A stretch of 64,000 nucleotides of DNA from an uncultured Anaeromusa sp. (GTDB lineage: Bacteria > Bacillota > Negativicutes > Anaeromusales > Anaeromusaceae): the NCBI RefSeq assembly GCF_963676855.1, contig NZ_OY781460.1, positions 186,001 to 250,000 on the forward strand. Direction: 5' to 3'. Within the stretch, counting starts at the first letter, position 1. Each line of letters begins with the position of its first letter. The position numbers were made by a program, and so were the translations under genes. The notes under the pieces are model-generated. The model had not been told where the DNA came from, searched no databases, and saw only the letters and a list, made by a program, of their open reading frames with translations. Positions 53,542 to 61,932 of the stretch are shown one piece after another.

Positions 53542-54819
53542 ATGAATTTAGCAAAATTGAAAACGATCTTACATACAAATAGGCATGCCAAAAAAGCCCT
53601 TGCCTTTTTTCTACTGTTGCTGGTATTGGCCGGAGGAATTTACCTGCTTACGGCTAAGGACTCGCAACGTGACACCAGCGGCAAGCAGCAGACCACCGTT
53701 GACATGCTCACTATTAACCGCGCCGACCTTTATAAGCGCATTTCCCTAACCGGACAAACGGTCCCCCTCTCCCAGGTCGACCTAGCCGCCAAATACCAAG
53801 GACGCATTTTGGCTGTTAATGTAGAGCTGGGGCAACAAGTCTCAGAAGGAGAGGTTCTACTTATTCAAGACACCCAGGATGCTGATATCTCGATCGCGCA
53901 GAACCAGGCAGCCTGCAGCCAAGCTTCTGCCGACTCTGTTACGACCCAAGCCTCTTTCTATGCTAACTACGAGAAAGCTCAGGCGGATTATCGTAAAGCG
54001 GTAGCGACAGAACAACGCTCTCAGCGCCTCTACAATGTGGGCGGCATCTCTCTGGATCAGTTGGAATCCGTCCAGCAGCAAACCGCTGACGCCAAGGGCG
54101 CTTTAGACGCTTTGGCTAACCAAATGCAAAACGGCCTGGCCGCCTCCATTCAGTCCTCTCAGGCGGCAGCGCAAAAAGCGCAGCATACCGTGCAAGCCAT
54201 GGAAAAGCAGCGTTCGGATCTGCTGCTGAGAGCCCCCCGCTCCGGCACCATCGGTTATCGCCAAGCGGAAGTGGGCAATCTGGCAGCTGCAGGCCAAAAA
54301 CTACTGAGCATTGTTGATAACAGTCAAATGTACGTGGACTGCCAAGTGGCCGAAGGCGACTTAGCAGCCCTTTCGCTGGGCATGCCGGTACAAGTACAGC
54401 TAGAAGCGCTGGGCCAAACACTGCCGGGAACCATTACCTATATCAGCCCGTCCATCGATACGCAAACCCTGGCTTTTTCCCTGCGTATTTCTCTTTTGCC
54501 GCCTTTGCCAGCCACTCTGCGCGGCGGTCTCTTTTCCCGCGTAGTCTTACAATTGCCTCTGCGGCAACAAGCATTGGTCATTCCCAAAGAAGCCTTACTA
54601 GAAAAAAACGGGCAGACCTATGTGTTTGTCATCAATGCCAACAACAAAGTAGAGCAACGTCTTGTTGAAGTAGGAGCTCGCGGAGATCGGCAGATTGAAA
54701 TTCTGCAAGGATTGCAAGTTGGAGACAATATTGCTGTCTCCAATCTCTCTCGCCTGCGCCCGGATATGGTAATCTCGCCCCACCCGGTGACTCTCAACGC
54801 GGCAGGTGACGCTTCATGA
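53542..54819 (+). CDS. RND efflux periplasmic adaptor
   Basis: 425 aa membrane-fusion protein. N-terminal helix ALAFFLLLLVLAGGIYLL, lipoyl halves KYQGRILAVNVELGQQVSEGEVL and APRSGTIGYRQAEVGNLAAAGQ around a long alpha-helical hairpin (about 105-215), then beta-barrel and membrane-proximal domains. I use ATG 53542 after GGAGAGGAG; the frame runs back to 53401 through the promoter, which is spurious. It is coupled to the pump gene by ATGA. No outer-membrane TolC-like gene is adjacent. Confidence 0.9.
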   Translation: MNLAKLKTILHTNRHAKKALAFFLLLLVLAGGIYLLTAKDSQRDTSGKQQTTVDMLTINRADLYKRISLTGQTVPLSQVDLAAKYQGRILAVNVELGQQVSEGEVLLIQDTQDADISIAQNQAACSQASADSVTTQASFYANYEKAQADYRKAVATEQRSQRLYNVGGISLDQLESVQQQTADAKGALDALANQMQNGLAASIQSSQAAAQKAQHTVQAMEKQRSDLLLRAPRSGTIGYRQAEVGNLAAAGQKLLSIVDNSQMYVDCQVAEGDLAALSLGMPVQVQLEALGQTLPGTITYISPSIDTQTLAFSLRISLLPPLPATLRGGLFSRVVLQLPLRQQALVIPKEALLEKNGQTYVFVINANNKVEQRLVEVGARGDRQIEILQGLQVGDNIAVSNLSRLRPDMVISPHPVTLNAAGDAS

Positions 54820-57800
54820 ACCTGACCCGCTTTTCCATTCAAAAGCCCATCGGCATTTCCATGATCGTTATGCTACTAGTCGTACTGGGCCTTTTTAGCT
54901 TCTGGCGCATCGGCGTAGAATTGCTGCCGGCCCTCAACATCCCCTACGTCACCGTAACCGTCAACTATCCTGGCGCCGGCACGGAGGAAATTGAACAAAC
55001 CGTCATCAAACCCTTGGAAAACTCTCTTTCCGGCCTATCCAACCTCAAGCACATGACCTCGGTGTCCCGCCCGGAAAAGGCGCAGATCATTTTAGAGTTT
55101 GAGTTTTGGACTAATACCGATACCGCCGCCATCAACGCTTCAGAATATGTCAATTCCGCGCTAAACCGTCTGCCTACCGGCATTCAACAGCCGGTGGTTA
55201 TGAAACGCGACGTCAACGCGGCGCCGATCATGGAAATTTCCGTCATCGCCGATAAACCCTTGGCCGACGTCTACAGCCTAGCAAACGATGTGTTCTTGGA
55301 ACGCATGCAGCGCGCTGGCGGCGTTTCCGACGTGCAGCTTTTTGGCGGCCGCGACAAGGAAGTCGCCGTGGAAATTCAAAAGGACAAGCTCAACTTTTTC
55401 AACATTTCCCTGTCTCAAATCGCCAAACGCATTGAGCAAGAAAATCTCCTCACCCCTGCAGGCTCCGTATTTAACGACCGCCAAGAAACCAGCGTTCGCC
55501 TGATGGCGCAGTACGCAACCCCGGAGGAACTATCCCGCATTCATGTCAGCAATAACGCCGGCGTCAGTATTCCTTTGAGCAGCATGGCTACCGTCAGAGA
55601 ACAGGACGCTCGCGTTACCCGCTACGCCCGTACGGATGGCCAGGATGTTATTTCCATGGCGGTGTATAAGAACAGCGACGCTAATTTGGTCGACACTGCC
55701 AAAGCCGCTAAAGAACAATTGAAGGCGCTGGAAACGGAATACCCGGACTATCGTTTCGTCATGGTCACTGACTCATCGCGCTTTGTGGAAAATTCATTGA
55801 CGAATACCTTGGAAGCTTTGATCGAAGGCCTCATCACCACCAGCCTTGTGCTGTACTTCTTCTTGCGAGGCTGGCGCTCCACCGTCGCCGTACTCGTAGC
55901 CATTCCAACCTCGTTAATCTCCACATTCTTCGTCATGTATATTGCCGGCTTTACCTTCAATATGATGTCCCTCATGGGCATGGCTCTTTGCATCGGCATC
56001 CTTGTGGATGATTCCATTGTAGTTCTGGAGAATATTCATAGGCATTTGGCTATGAACAAAGATTCCTTTCAGGCCGCCGAAGACGGCCGTACGGAAATTG
56101 GCATGGCTGCCATTGCCATCACCTTATGCGACGTCGTAGTTTTTATGCCTATTGCTTTTATGAACGGCATGACTGGACAATATTTCCGTCAATTTGGCTT
56201 AACCATCGTCTTTGCTACCCTTTGCTCACTATTCATTTCCTTCACGCTAACGCCAATGATGGCTTCTCGCCTCTTCCGCCACGGCCTGCAGGAACCAACC
56301 GGACGCATTTGGGAACGCTTGGACCGTTGGGAAGCTAACGTCATCAACTTCTACGAAAAAACACTGCGGCGCAGTTTGGAACGCCCTAAAACCTTATTGA
56401 CCGCCATCCTCGTCTTGTTTGTTTTTACAGTCTCCCTGATTCCCTTAGGAGTCATCGGCTCTGAATACATGCCCAAAACCGACGAGGGAAGTTTCCGAGT
56501 CAACATGCAGTTTCCCACGGGTCAAAACATTGACCAGACCAATCAGCGCCTAGCAGTTGTCGAAGCCTACCTAAACACCATCCCTGAAATCACTCACTAT
56601 CTTTCTAATGTCGGCTCTCCCGCCGGCAATTACGGCAGCGTCAGCGTGCAGCTTGCAGATCGCCAAAATCGTGGTCGCACCGTCTGGCAGATTACGGACC
56701 AAGTACGCAAAGAACTGCGCGGCAAATACCCGGAAGCCATCATCCAAGTCAGTGAGACCCAATCGTCTATCGCCGGCGTTTCCGGCGGCACAGGCACAGG
56801 TGGCGGCGGCGGGGGCAACAGTTCTCCTGTGCAAATCGAGCTGCGCGGCAGCAGCCTAGATAACCTTGTCAAAGCCTCCTACCGCACACAAGAGCTGCTA
56901 GGCCAAGTCAATGGCATCAAGGATGTCCGCAGTTCCTACAGCGAAGGAGCGCCTGAAATGCGCATTCTGCCGGACCGTGAACGCCTGCGCTTCTACAACA
57001 CAACCATCAACGACGTCAATTCCGTCTTTAGCGGAGCCATTTCCGGCATCCAAGCCGGTTATTTCGTCAACGATCCTAATAATAACGGCCAAGATACCAA
57101 AATCTACGTCCGCTTGGCTGGCAGCGACGGCTTCCGCGCCTCCGACATCCGCTCCATCCCTGTACAAGGCGGCAAAGGACTTGTACGCCTCAGCGACGTA
57201 GCCCGCATCGAAGACGGCGTAGGGCCAGTCATGCTGCGCCGCGTCGACAAGCAAGAGTCCATCAACATCGCCGCCAATATCACCGATCGGGCCCTTCAGG
57301 AAGTACTCAATGACATCAGCCAGCAGCTGACGCCTAAGGAACTGGGTAACGGCGTCACTTACCGCTTTACAGGCCAAGCCGACAACATGAAGACTACTTT
57401 CAGCGAAATGGCGCAAGCGCTCTTCCTCTCACTATTGCTGGTGTATATGTTGCTGGCCGTGCTCTATGAATCGCTGTCTACGCCCTTTATCCGCATGTTT
57501 TCCCTTCCTTTGGGCATGATCGGCTCGTTGCTGTTTCTGGCCTTTACCCGCAACACCATCAACCTATATTCGCTCATCGGCATTTTAGTCATGGACGGTC
57601 TCGTCGCCAAAAACGGCACTTTACTCTTAGACTACACCCTGACCCTAATGGAAAGAGGCTTCACCGCCAAGGACGCTCTCATTGAAGCCGGCAAAACCAG
57701 ACTCAAGCCCATATTCATGACCACCTTGACCATGGTAGTAGGCATGCTGCCCACGGCGCTAGCCATGACCGCCGGTTCAGAAACCCGCGTCAGCATGGCC

Positions 57801-57962
57801 TGGGTACTTATCGGTGGCCTACTATCTTCAACGGTCTTTACGCTGATCATCATTCCCATTATCTTTTTGCATCTGGAAACGCATCATCCGTTCGCCAGAT
57901 TGAAGCAATTTGTAGTATCGCTACTGAGGGGACGAAGAGGAACGGAAATTAAACAAGAGTAA
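54816..57962 (+). CDS. RND-family multidrug efflux pump (AcrB/MdtC-like)
   Basis: 1048 aa inner-membrane proton antiporter. Twelve helices in two repeats, proton-relay aspartates D398 and D399 (LVDDSIVVLENI) and lysine K932 (LVAKNGTLLLDYT), porter motifs such as GAGTEEIEQTVIKPLE. A Gly-rich insertion (GTGTGGGGGGNSS, about 655-668) lies in the second porter region. Its presence implies an outer membrane. Overlaps the adaptor gene by ATGA. Confidence 0.94.
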   Translation: MNLTRFSIQKPIGISMIVMLLVVLGLFSFWRIGVELLPALNIPYVTVTVNYPGAGTEEIEQTVIKPLENSLSGLSNLKHMTSVSRPEKAQIILEFEFWTNTDTAAINASEYVNSALNRLPTGIQQPVVMKRDVNAAPIMEISVIADKPLADVYSLANDVFLERMQRAGGVSDVQLFGGRDKEVAVEIQKDKLNFFNISLSQIAKRIEQENLLTPAGSVFNDRQETSVRLMAQYATPEELSRIHVSNNAGVSIPLSSMATVREQDARVTRYARTDGQDVISMAVYKNSDANLVDTAKAAKEQLKALETEYPDYRFVMVTDSSRFVENSLTNTLEALIEGLITTSLVLYFFLRGWRSTVAVLVAIPTSLISTFFVMYIAGFTFNMMSLMGMALCIGILVDDSIVVLENIHRHLAMNKDSFQAAEDGRTEIGMAAIAITLCDVVVFMPIAFMNGMTGQYFRQFGLTIVFATLCSLFISFTLTPMMASRLFRHGLQEPTGRIWERLDRWEANVINFYEKTLRRSLERPKTLLTAILVLFVFTVSLIPLGVIGSEYMPKTDEGSFRVNMQFPTGQNIDQTNQRLAVVEAYLNTIPEITHYLSNVGSPAGNYGSVSVQLADRQNRGRTVWQITDQVRKELRGKYPEAIIQVSETQSSIAGVSGGTGTGGGGGGNSSPVQIELRGSSLDNLVKASYRTQELLGQVNGIKDVRSSYSEGAPEMRILPDRERLRFYNTTINDVNSVFSGAISGIQAGYFVNDPNNNGQDTKIYVRLAGSDGFRASDIRSIPVQGGKGLVRLSDVARIEDGVGPVMLRRVDKQESINIAANITDRALQEVLNDISQQLTPKELGNGVTYRFTGQADNMKTTFSEMAQALFLSLLLVYMLLAVLYESLSTPFIRMFSLPLGMIGSLLFLAFTRNTINLYSLIGILVMDGLVAKNGTLLLDYTLTLMERGFTAKDALIEAGKTRLKPIFMTTLTMVVGMLPTALAMTAGSETRVSMAWVLIGGLLSSTVFTLIIIPIIFLHLETHHPFARLKQFVVSLLRGRRGTEIKQE

Positions 57963-58020
57963 GGGGAGGGGTACGCAGGAGGATTACGGGATATAATTTT
58001 CAAATGCTGTCTTTATAAGA

Positions 58021-58069
58021 AAAGCAGGCTGTAACCGTTCACATAAAGAACGATTGCAGCCTGCTTTTG
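58021..58069 (+). terminator. Intrinsic terminator of the RND operon
   Basis: Stem AAAAGCAGGCTG / CAGCCTGCTTTT with an inner CGTTC/GAACG hairpin. The 301-bp gap between the pump and cyclase genes holds only this terminator, a GAGGGGTACG motif (57966-57975) and the repeat element that follows. Confidence 0.85.
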
Positions 58070-58101
58070 CAAATTAACTTATCGTTTTTCAAAAATTCTT
58101 A

Positions 58102-58261
58102 GGGAGCCACTAATTTAATGAGAACGCCAGCAGCGAATGAATATTTTTTGTCAGGCGAGGAAGAAAACGCAGGCATAGCGGCGCTCTGCCGAGGCTTTCT
58201 GACGACGCATGACAAAAAAGAGGCTTCGCTGCCGCGAGATGCTCATAAATTATCGGCTCCC
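58102..58261 (-). repeat. Copy 2 of the ~160-bp element bounded by inverted repeats
   Basis: Ends GGGAGCC-(3)-AATTTAATGAG (58102-58122) and CTCATAAATTATCGGCTCCC (58242-58261) form a long imperfect stem; the core 58150-58203 is the counterpart of 27541-27595. It begins 2 nt after the stop of the diguanylate cyclase gene. The last codons of that gene repeat the terminal word: GGGAGCCACTA occurs at 58102-58112 and, inverted, at 58265-58275. Confidence 0.75.
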
Positions 58262-58263
58262 GC

Positions 58264-59958
58264 CTAGTGGCTCCCAATACAAATACAATTTCTCCCCTGC
58301 CGCTTGGCCTGGTACAACGCCTGATCGGCTACGGCCACAAGCTCTTTATATGTGTCGTCTCCTTGCGGTATGAATGCGGCAAGGCCCATGCTGACAGTTA
58401 TAAATTCTCCGTTGTGCGACCGTTCATGACGCATGCAGGCAGCAGCGACAGCTTGCTGAATTTGCCCAGCCAGCTCCAATGCTCCCTCCTCTGTGGTTGC
58501 CGGCAAAACCACGGCAAATTCTTCACCTCCATAACGAGCCACCAAGTCGCTGCTGCGTTTAACCGTCTGCACCAACGCCACCCCGATGCGGCGCAGGCAA
58601 TCGTCGCCACGCAAATGCCCGTAATAATCATTGTATCTTTTAAACTCATCTACATCGATCATGATCAAAGCCATACATTCCTGTTTTCGCCTGCTCCGCA
58701 GCCACTCTCGCTGCAGAAATTCATCAAAATAACGTCGATTAGCCAAGCCAGTTAAACCGTCCGCCCGAGAAATACGCCGCAACTCTTCATTTAATGCCTG
58801 CAACTCCCGCGTACGCAATGCTACTTTCCGCTCTAATTCCCCTTGAATATGACTCAACGCCTCGTCACGATGCAATAGCTGCTCCGTCATATCGTTAAAA
58901 TTGGCCGCTAATTGTCCGATCTCATCCTTACTTGTTACCGGCAGCCGAAAGCTCAAATCACCTGCGGCCAAACGACGTGTAGCCTCGGAAATACGTATAA
59001 GCGGCATGGCCATAGTGCGCGCTAATTCGAGCGCTCCAACCGCAGCCAAGGCGGACGAAAGCAAAGCAATCACCAAGACAACCCATTTCAACACGGCAAC
59101 CGGCTCCATCGCTTCTTGCAGAGGCTGCTGTACAACGACTCCCATGCGGGTCGTCGGCACAAAACGATAACTGGCCAAAAGTGCCGTACCCTTTGCATCC
59201 TCATATTCCAAGGAACCATTGTGTTCCGCCAGTACTTCCTGCACTGGCCGTAGCGCCGATGCATCCACTCCTTCTGCAATCAGCCCCAAATCAGGGTGCA
59301 TTATCATGCGTCCATAGCGATTCACTACATAGGCATAGCCAGAATCCCCCACTGTCGTCGCTCCGATACGGCTCACTAACGAGCGAAGTTCAATATTGAC
59401 AATCAATACTCCCTCAATACGCTCGTCTCTCAAGATGGGCTCCGCAACAACAATTCCCATTTTTTGGGTACTCTTCGCCATCAATACATCCGAAACAGCG
59501 GTCGTTCCTGTCTTCAATACTTCTGTATAGTAGGATCGATCCCAATAGGAAATATGTTGAGACTGCTCCATCTGCCCATCCCAACGCGCCACCTGGCGGC
59601 CCTGCGCATCCGCCACCACAGCCAGTTGTATGTCAGGGTACTGCAGCACCATTTGGCGCAGCGCTTCATTTTGCCGTTCCGCATCCATGGAGCGAACGGC
59701 AGCGGTTTTTGCCATCATCCGCAGCAAGCGCATCTTTTCTGCAAAGACCCACTCTAGATCTGAACCTATCTGTTCCGCTAATTGCCGATTCCGCTCCACT
59801 ACCGTTTCCCTCATAGCTTTCCCATACGATTGCCATGTGAAAAAAGTGGTCATCAGCAACGGCACCACCGTCAAAACAGCAAAAACCAATCCCAGTTTTT
59901 TACGCAGACTTAGCTTCTGCCACATTCGCCCCGGCAGTTGCCAAAACTTTTTGCTCAC
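58264..59958 (-). CDS. Membrane diguanylate cyclase with dCache sensor
   Basis: 564 aa. Helix near 22-40, extracytoplasmic dCache domain (about 45-285), second helix (288-312), HAMP (about 312-365), short coiled coil, GGDEF domain (about 400-560) with active GGEEF and an RSSD inhibitory I-site five residues before it. It should make c-di-GMP and be feedback-inhibited. GTG start 59958 has GGAGG eight bases upstream. The final Gly-Ser-His codons coincide with the terminal word of the adjacent repeat. Confidence 0.93.
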   Translation of the reverse strand: MSKKFWQLPGRMWQKLSLRKKLGLVFAVLTVVPLLMTTFFTWQSYGKAMRETVVERNRQLAEQIGSDLEWVFAEKMRLLRMMAKTAAVRSMDAERQNEALRQMVLQYPDIQLAVVADAQGRQVARWDGQMEQSQHISYWDRSYYTEVLKTGTTAVSDVLMAKSTQKMGIVVAEPILRDERIEGVLIVNIELRSLVSRIGATTVGDSGYAYVVNRYGRMIMHPDLGLIAEGVDASALRPVQEVLAEHNGSLEYEDAKGTALLASYRFVPTTRMGVVVQQPLQEAMEPVAVLKWVVLVIALLSSALAAVGALELARTMAMPLIRISEATRRLAAGDLSFRLPVTSKDEIGQLAANFNDMTEQLLHRDEALSHIQGELERKVALRTRELQALNEELRRISRADGLTGLANRRYFDEFLQREWLRSRRKQECMALIMIDVDEFKRYNDYYGHLRGDDCLRRIGVALVQTVKRSSDLVARYGGEEFAVVLPATTEEGALELAGQIQQAVAAACMRHERSHNGEFITVSMGLAAFIPQGDDTYKELVAVADQALYQAKRQGRNCICIGSH

Positions 59959-60106
59959 ATAAGTGCCCTCCCGGTTTGCGAAAGCTGTTTTATAAAAAAT
60001 TTATATCTATAGTAATAATTCGCTTTATTTTTACAAATCCTTTCTCGAAGAAAATTTATTCTGATTTTTCAAGCATACTTTTTATAAAAACAATCGCATA
60101 AAAGAA

Positions 60107-60136
60107 AGGCGTGCACTATGCACGCCTATGAATCAC
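60107..60136 (-). terminator. Intrinsic terminator of the 60147 permease gene
   Basis: Perfect stem AGGCGTGCA / TGCACGCCT with 3-nt loop, followed on the minus strand by TTCTTTT. Confidence 0.8.
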
Positions 60137-60146
60137 TCCTATGTAA

Positions 60147-60977
60147 TTAGCGTAACTGCCGCCTCAGCTCCGGCAGCACATATCGCACCGCCACGGCCGT
60201 CAAGATGACGCCGCCTCCCCACAGCGACCAGATACCGGGTTGTTCTCCCAGCAATAAAAATACCCAAAGTGGATTGAGCAAAGGCTCTACCATGGTAACG
60301 ATGGATGCTTCTAAGGCGGTTACCTGCTTAATCGCCATAGAATATAACACATAAGACAGACCTAGTTGCACCACTCCCATGGCTAACAGCGCCAGCCAAC
60401 CTTCTCCTCCAGGGCCTCCGTCAAAGACAAACGGCAAGCCGCACAACGCAGCCAAGACGTTGCCCAACAGTACCGACCCCCAGGGAGTTCCCTCTTTCTG
60501 ACTGCGCAATGCCACCACCATTACAGCCATCGCCACGCCGCTGCCAATAGCCAACACATTGCCTTCCAGTCGCCCCGGCGACATTTGCTCTTGAAAAAAC
60601 AGCACCATGCCGACGCAGACGGTTCCCATCGTCAACCAATCCGCTCGGCACGGTTTCTCCTGCAAAAACACCATGCCCAGTACGGCAACAAATATAGGAT
60701 AGGTATATGCATTAGCCGCTGTTGTAAGTTTTGTGGCCGACACAAACAAAAGCACCGTAAGCGCATAGGCCACCCCGCCGATAACTAAGGACCGATTCCA
60801 GTGCAACGAACTTTTGCGAAACGCCGCCCAAACTACAATCGCCGCAATTCCGCTGCGCACTCCAGCAATGGCCAACGGATGCCAGGATACCCATTTAATT
60901 CCTATACCACTGGTGCTCCACAGCACCGCTGTTGTCAACAACAGAGCCAACCCCTGCAAACGTGTCATATTCCCCAC
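60147..60977 (-). CDS. EamA/DMT-family permease
   Basis: 276 aa, 10 predicted helices in two EamA repeats (LWSTSGIGIKWVSWHP; VMVVALRSQKEGTP in the linker; MVEPLLNPLWVFLLLGEQP in the last part). Substrate unknown. GTG 60977 has GGAGGAG six bases upstream and is my preferred start; an ATG 36 bases earlier (61013) has no ribosome site, while an ATG nine bases later is also possible. Distinct in sequence from the EamA protein at 13491-14369. Confidence 0.82.
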   Translation of the reverse strand: MGNMTRLQGLALLLTTAVLWSTSGIGIKWVSWHPLAIAGVRSGIAAIVVWAAFRKSSLHWNRSLVIGGVAYALTVLLFVSATKLTTAANAYTYPIFVAVLGMVFLQEKPCRADWLTMGTVCVGMVLFFQEQMSPGRLEGNVLAIGSGVAMAVMVVALRSQKEGTPWGSVLLGNVLAALCGLPFVFDGGPGGEGWLALLAMGVVQLGLSYVLYSMAIKQVTALEASIVTMVEPLLNPLWVFLLLGEQPGIWSLWGGGVILTAVAVRYVLPELRRQLR

Positions 60978-61082
60978 TGTCTTCTCCTCCGGCTTTATGC
61001 ATTGTTTTTTCATTGTAGCACAGAAGAAAAGAAAAAATTACGCATTTACGGTATCACTTCAACAACGTAGTCCGCTGCAAAT

Positions 61083-61121
61083 AAAATAAACTTCGCATCA
61101 CATCCTCATGAAGCGAAGTTC
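61083..61121 (-). terminator. Intrinsic terminator of the DUF2325 operon
   Basis: Stem AACTTCGC / GCGAAGTT, 16-nt loop, then TATTTTATTT on the minus strand. Confidence 0.72.
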
Positions 61122-61166
61122 AAAGACTTTCTCCCTCTGACGTCAATATTCTCCTTATCCGCCGGC

Positions 61167-61418
61167 TCATGCTACTTCCGGTTCTTCCCAGGTGCGAATC
61201 AATGCCCCTCCAAGCCAGATCAGTTGGTGATCCACTTCATCCAACATAGCTTCGCATTCGGCCGACACCATCTGCTCTGCATGCAAGATAATGCGCCGAT
61301 ATCCTTGGGCCACGCAAGCCAGGAGACGCTGCCGAAACTCCTCTACATGCTCTCTTTTGACCGTTCCGTGAATCTGCACGACCGCCTCTTGCCAATCCGT
61401 ATGAATCCATAATGACAT
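61167..61418 (-). CDS. Small protein, possibly STAS-like
   Basis: 83 aa, soluble. The pattern of a first strand AVVQIHGTV, a helix EEFRQRLLACVAQG, a second strand RRIILHAEQM and a later GGALIRTW resembles the STAS fold of anti-sigma antagonists, but no phospho-serine motif is present and the identity is uncertain. ATG has AGGAGG seven bases upstream. It follows the DUF2325 gene by 34 bp and shares its terminator, so it probably shares its Fur-type control. Confidence 0.6.
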   Translation of the reverse strand: MSLWIHTDWQEAVVQIHGTVKREHVEEFRQRLLACVAQGYRRIILHAEQMVSAECEAMLDEVDHQLIWLGGALIRTWEEPEVA

Positions 61419-61452
61419 AGTCTTTCCTCCTATCGTCTATACTAGCGTAAGT

Positions 61453-61770
61453 TCATCGCCCAGCTTGTTGCTTCGCCTGCAAATTCAACAATTCCGTCTG
61501 AATATTGCTTGCTTCCATCGCACCCCAGGAGCGCTTACTAAAAAAAGAAGGAACGCCCTGTAGTTTAGCTGCGCCTTTAATCAATTTCGCCGTATTGTGA
61601 TTAATATAATCAGTAAATACAAGAACACAAGCTACTTGTTGAGGAATATGGACCCGGCCTTTTTTACCGCCCTTGCGGCCATCCACATGGAGAAGTTCAC
61701 TAACCCCAAGAGAATATAGATTTTTTTCAATTACACCTAAATAATCGCCGCCTACTACCATTACCGACAT
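61453..61770 (-). CDS. DUF2325 domain protein
   Basis: 105 aa. The typical VMVVGGDYLG opening, a middle VHIPQQVACVLVFTDYINHN and GVPSFFSKRS near the end identify DUF2325, a family of unknown function with a Rossmann-like fold. I start it at ATG 61770 (AAAGGAG nine bases before); longer frames run into the Fur box. Promoter and Fur box directly upstream indicate iron-repressed expression. Confidence 0.78.
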   Translation of the reverse strand: MSVMVVGGDYLGVIEKNLYSLGVSELLHVDGRKGGKKGRVHIPQQVACVLVFTDYINHNTAKLIKGAAKLQGVPSFFSKRSWGAMEASNIQTELLNLQAKQQAGR

Positions 61771-61788
61771 CTTACTCATCTCCTTTTT

Positions 61789-61807
61789 GATATTGATTAT
61801 CAATCTC
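61789..61807 (-). promoter_or_regulatory. Fur box upstream of the DUF2325 gene
   Basis: Minus strand GAGATTGATAATCAATATC agrees with the 19-bp Fur consensus (GATAATGATAATCATTATC) at 16 positions. It lies just after the -10, covering the expected transcription start, a classical repressor position. Confidence 0.78.
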
Positions 61808-61812
61808 TTTTA

Positions 61813-61842
61813 ATCATACAAGATATGCCTTTTCTCTGTCAA
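61813..61842 (-). promoter_or_regulatory. Promoter of the DUF2325 operon
   Basis: Minus strand -35 TTGACA (61842-61837), 18-bp spacer, -10 TATGAT (61818-61813). A near-consensus sigma-A promoter. Confidence 0.82.
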
Positions 61843-61932
61843 GACTCCGTCAAAACAAAATAATGCTTCCTATCTGCGCCAAAACATGCTTTTATATAGA
61901 TATATTCATTTCACAAAGGATGATTGCATTTC

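Noticed and set aside
59959..60100. Promoter for the diguanylate cyclase in an AT-rich gap (TTGTAA ... TATAGA)
   Set aside because: Spacing is 19 bp and the region is AT-rich enough to give many such pairs.
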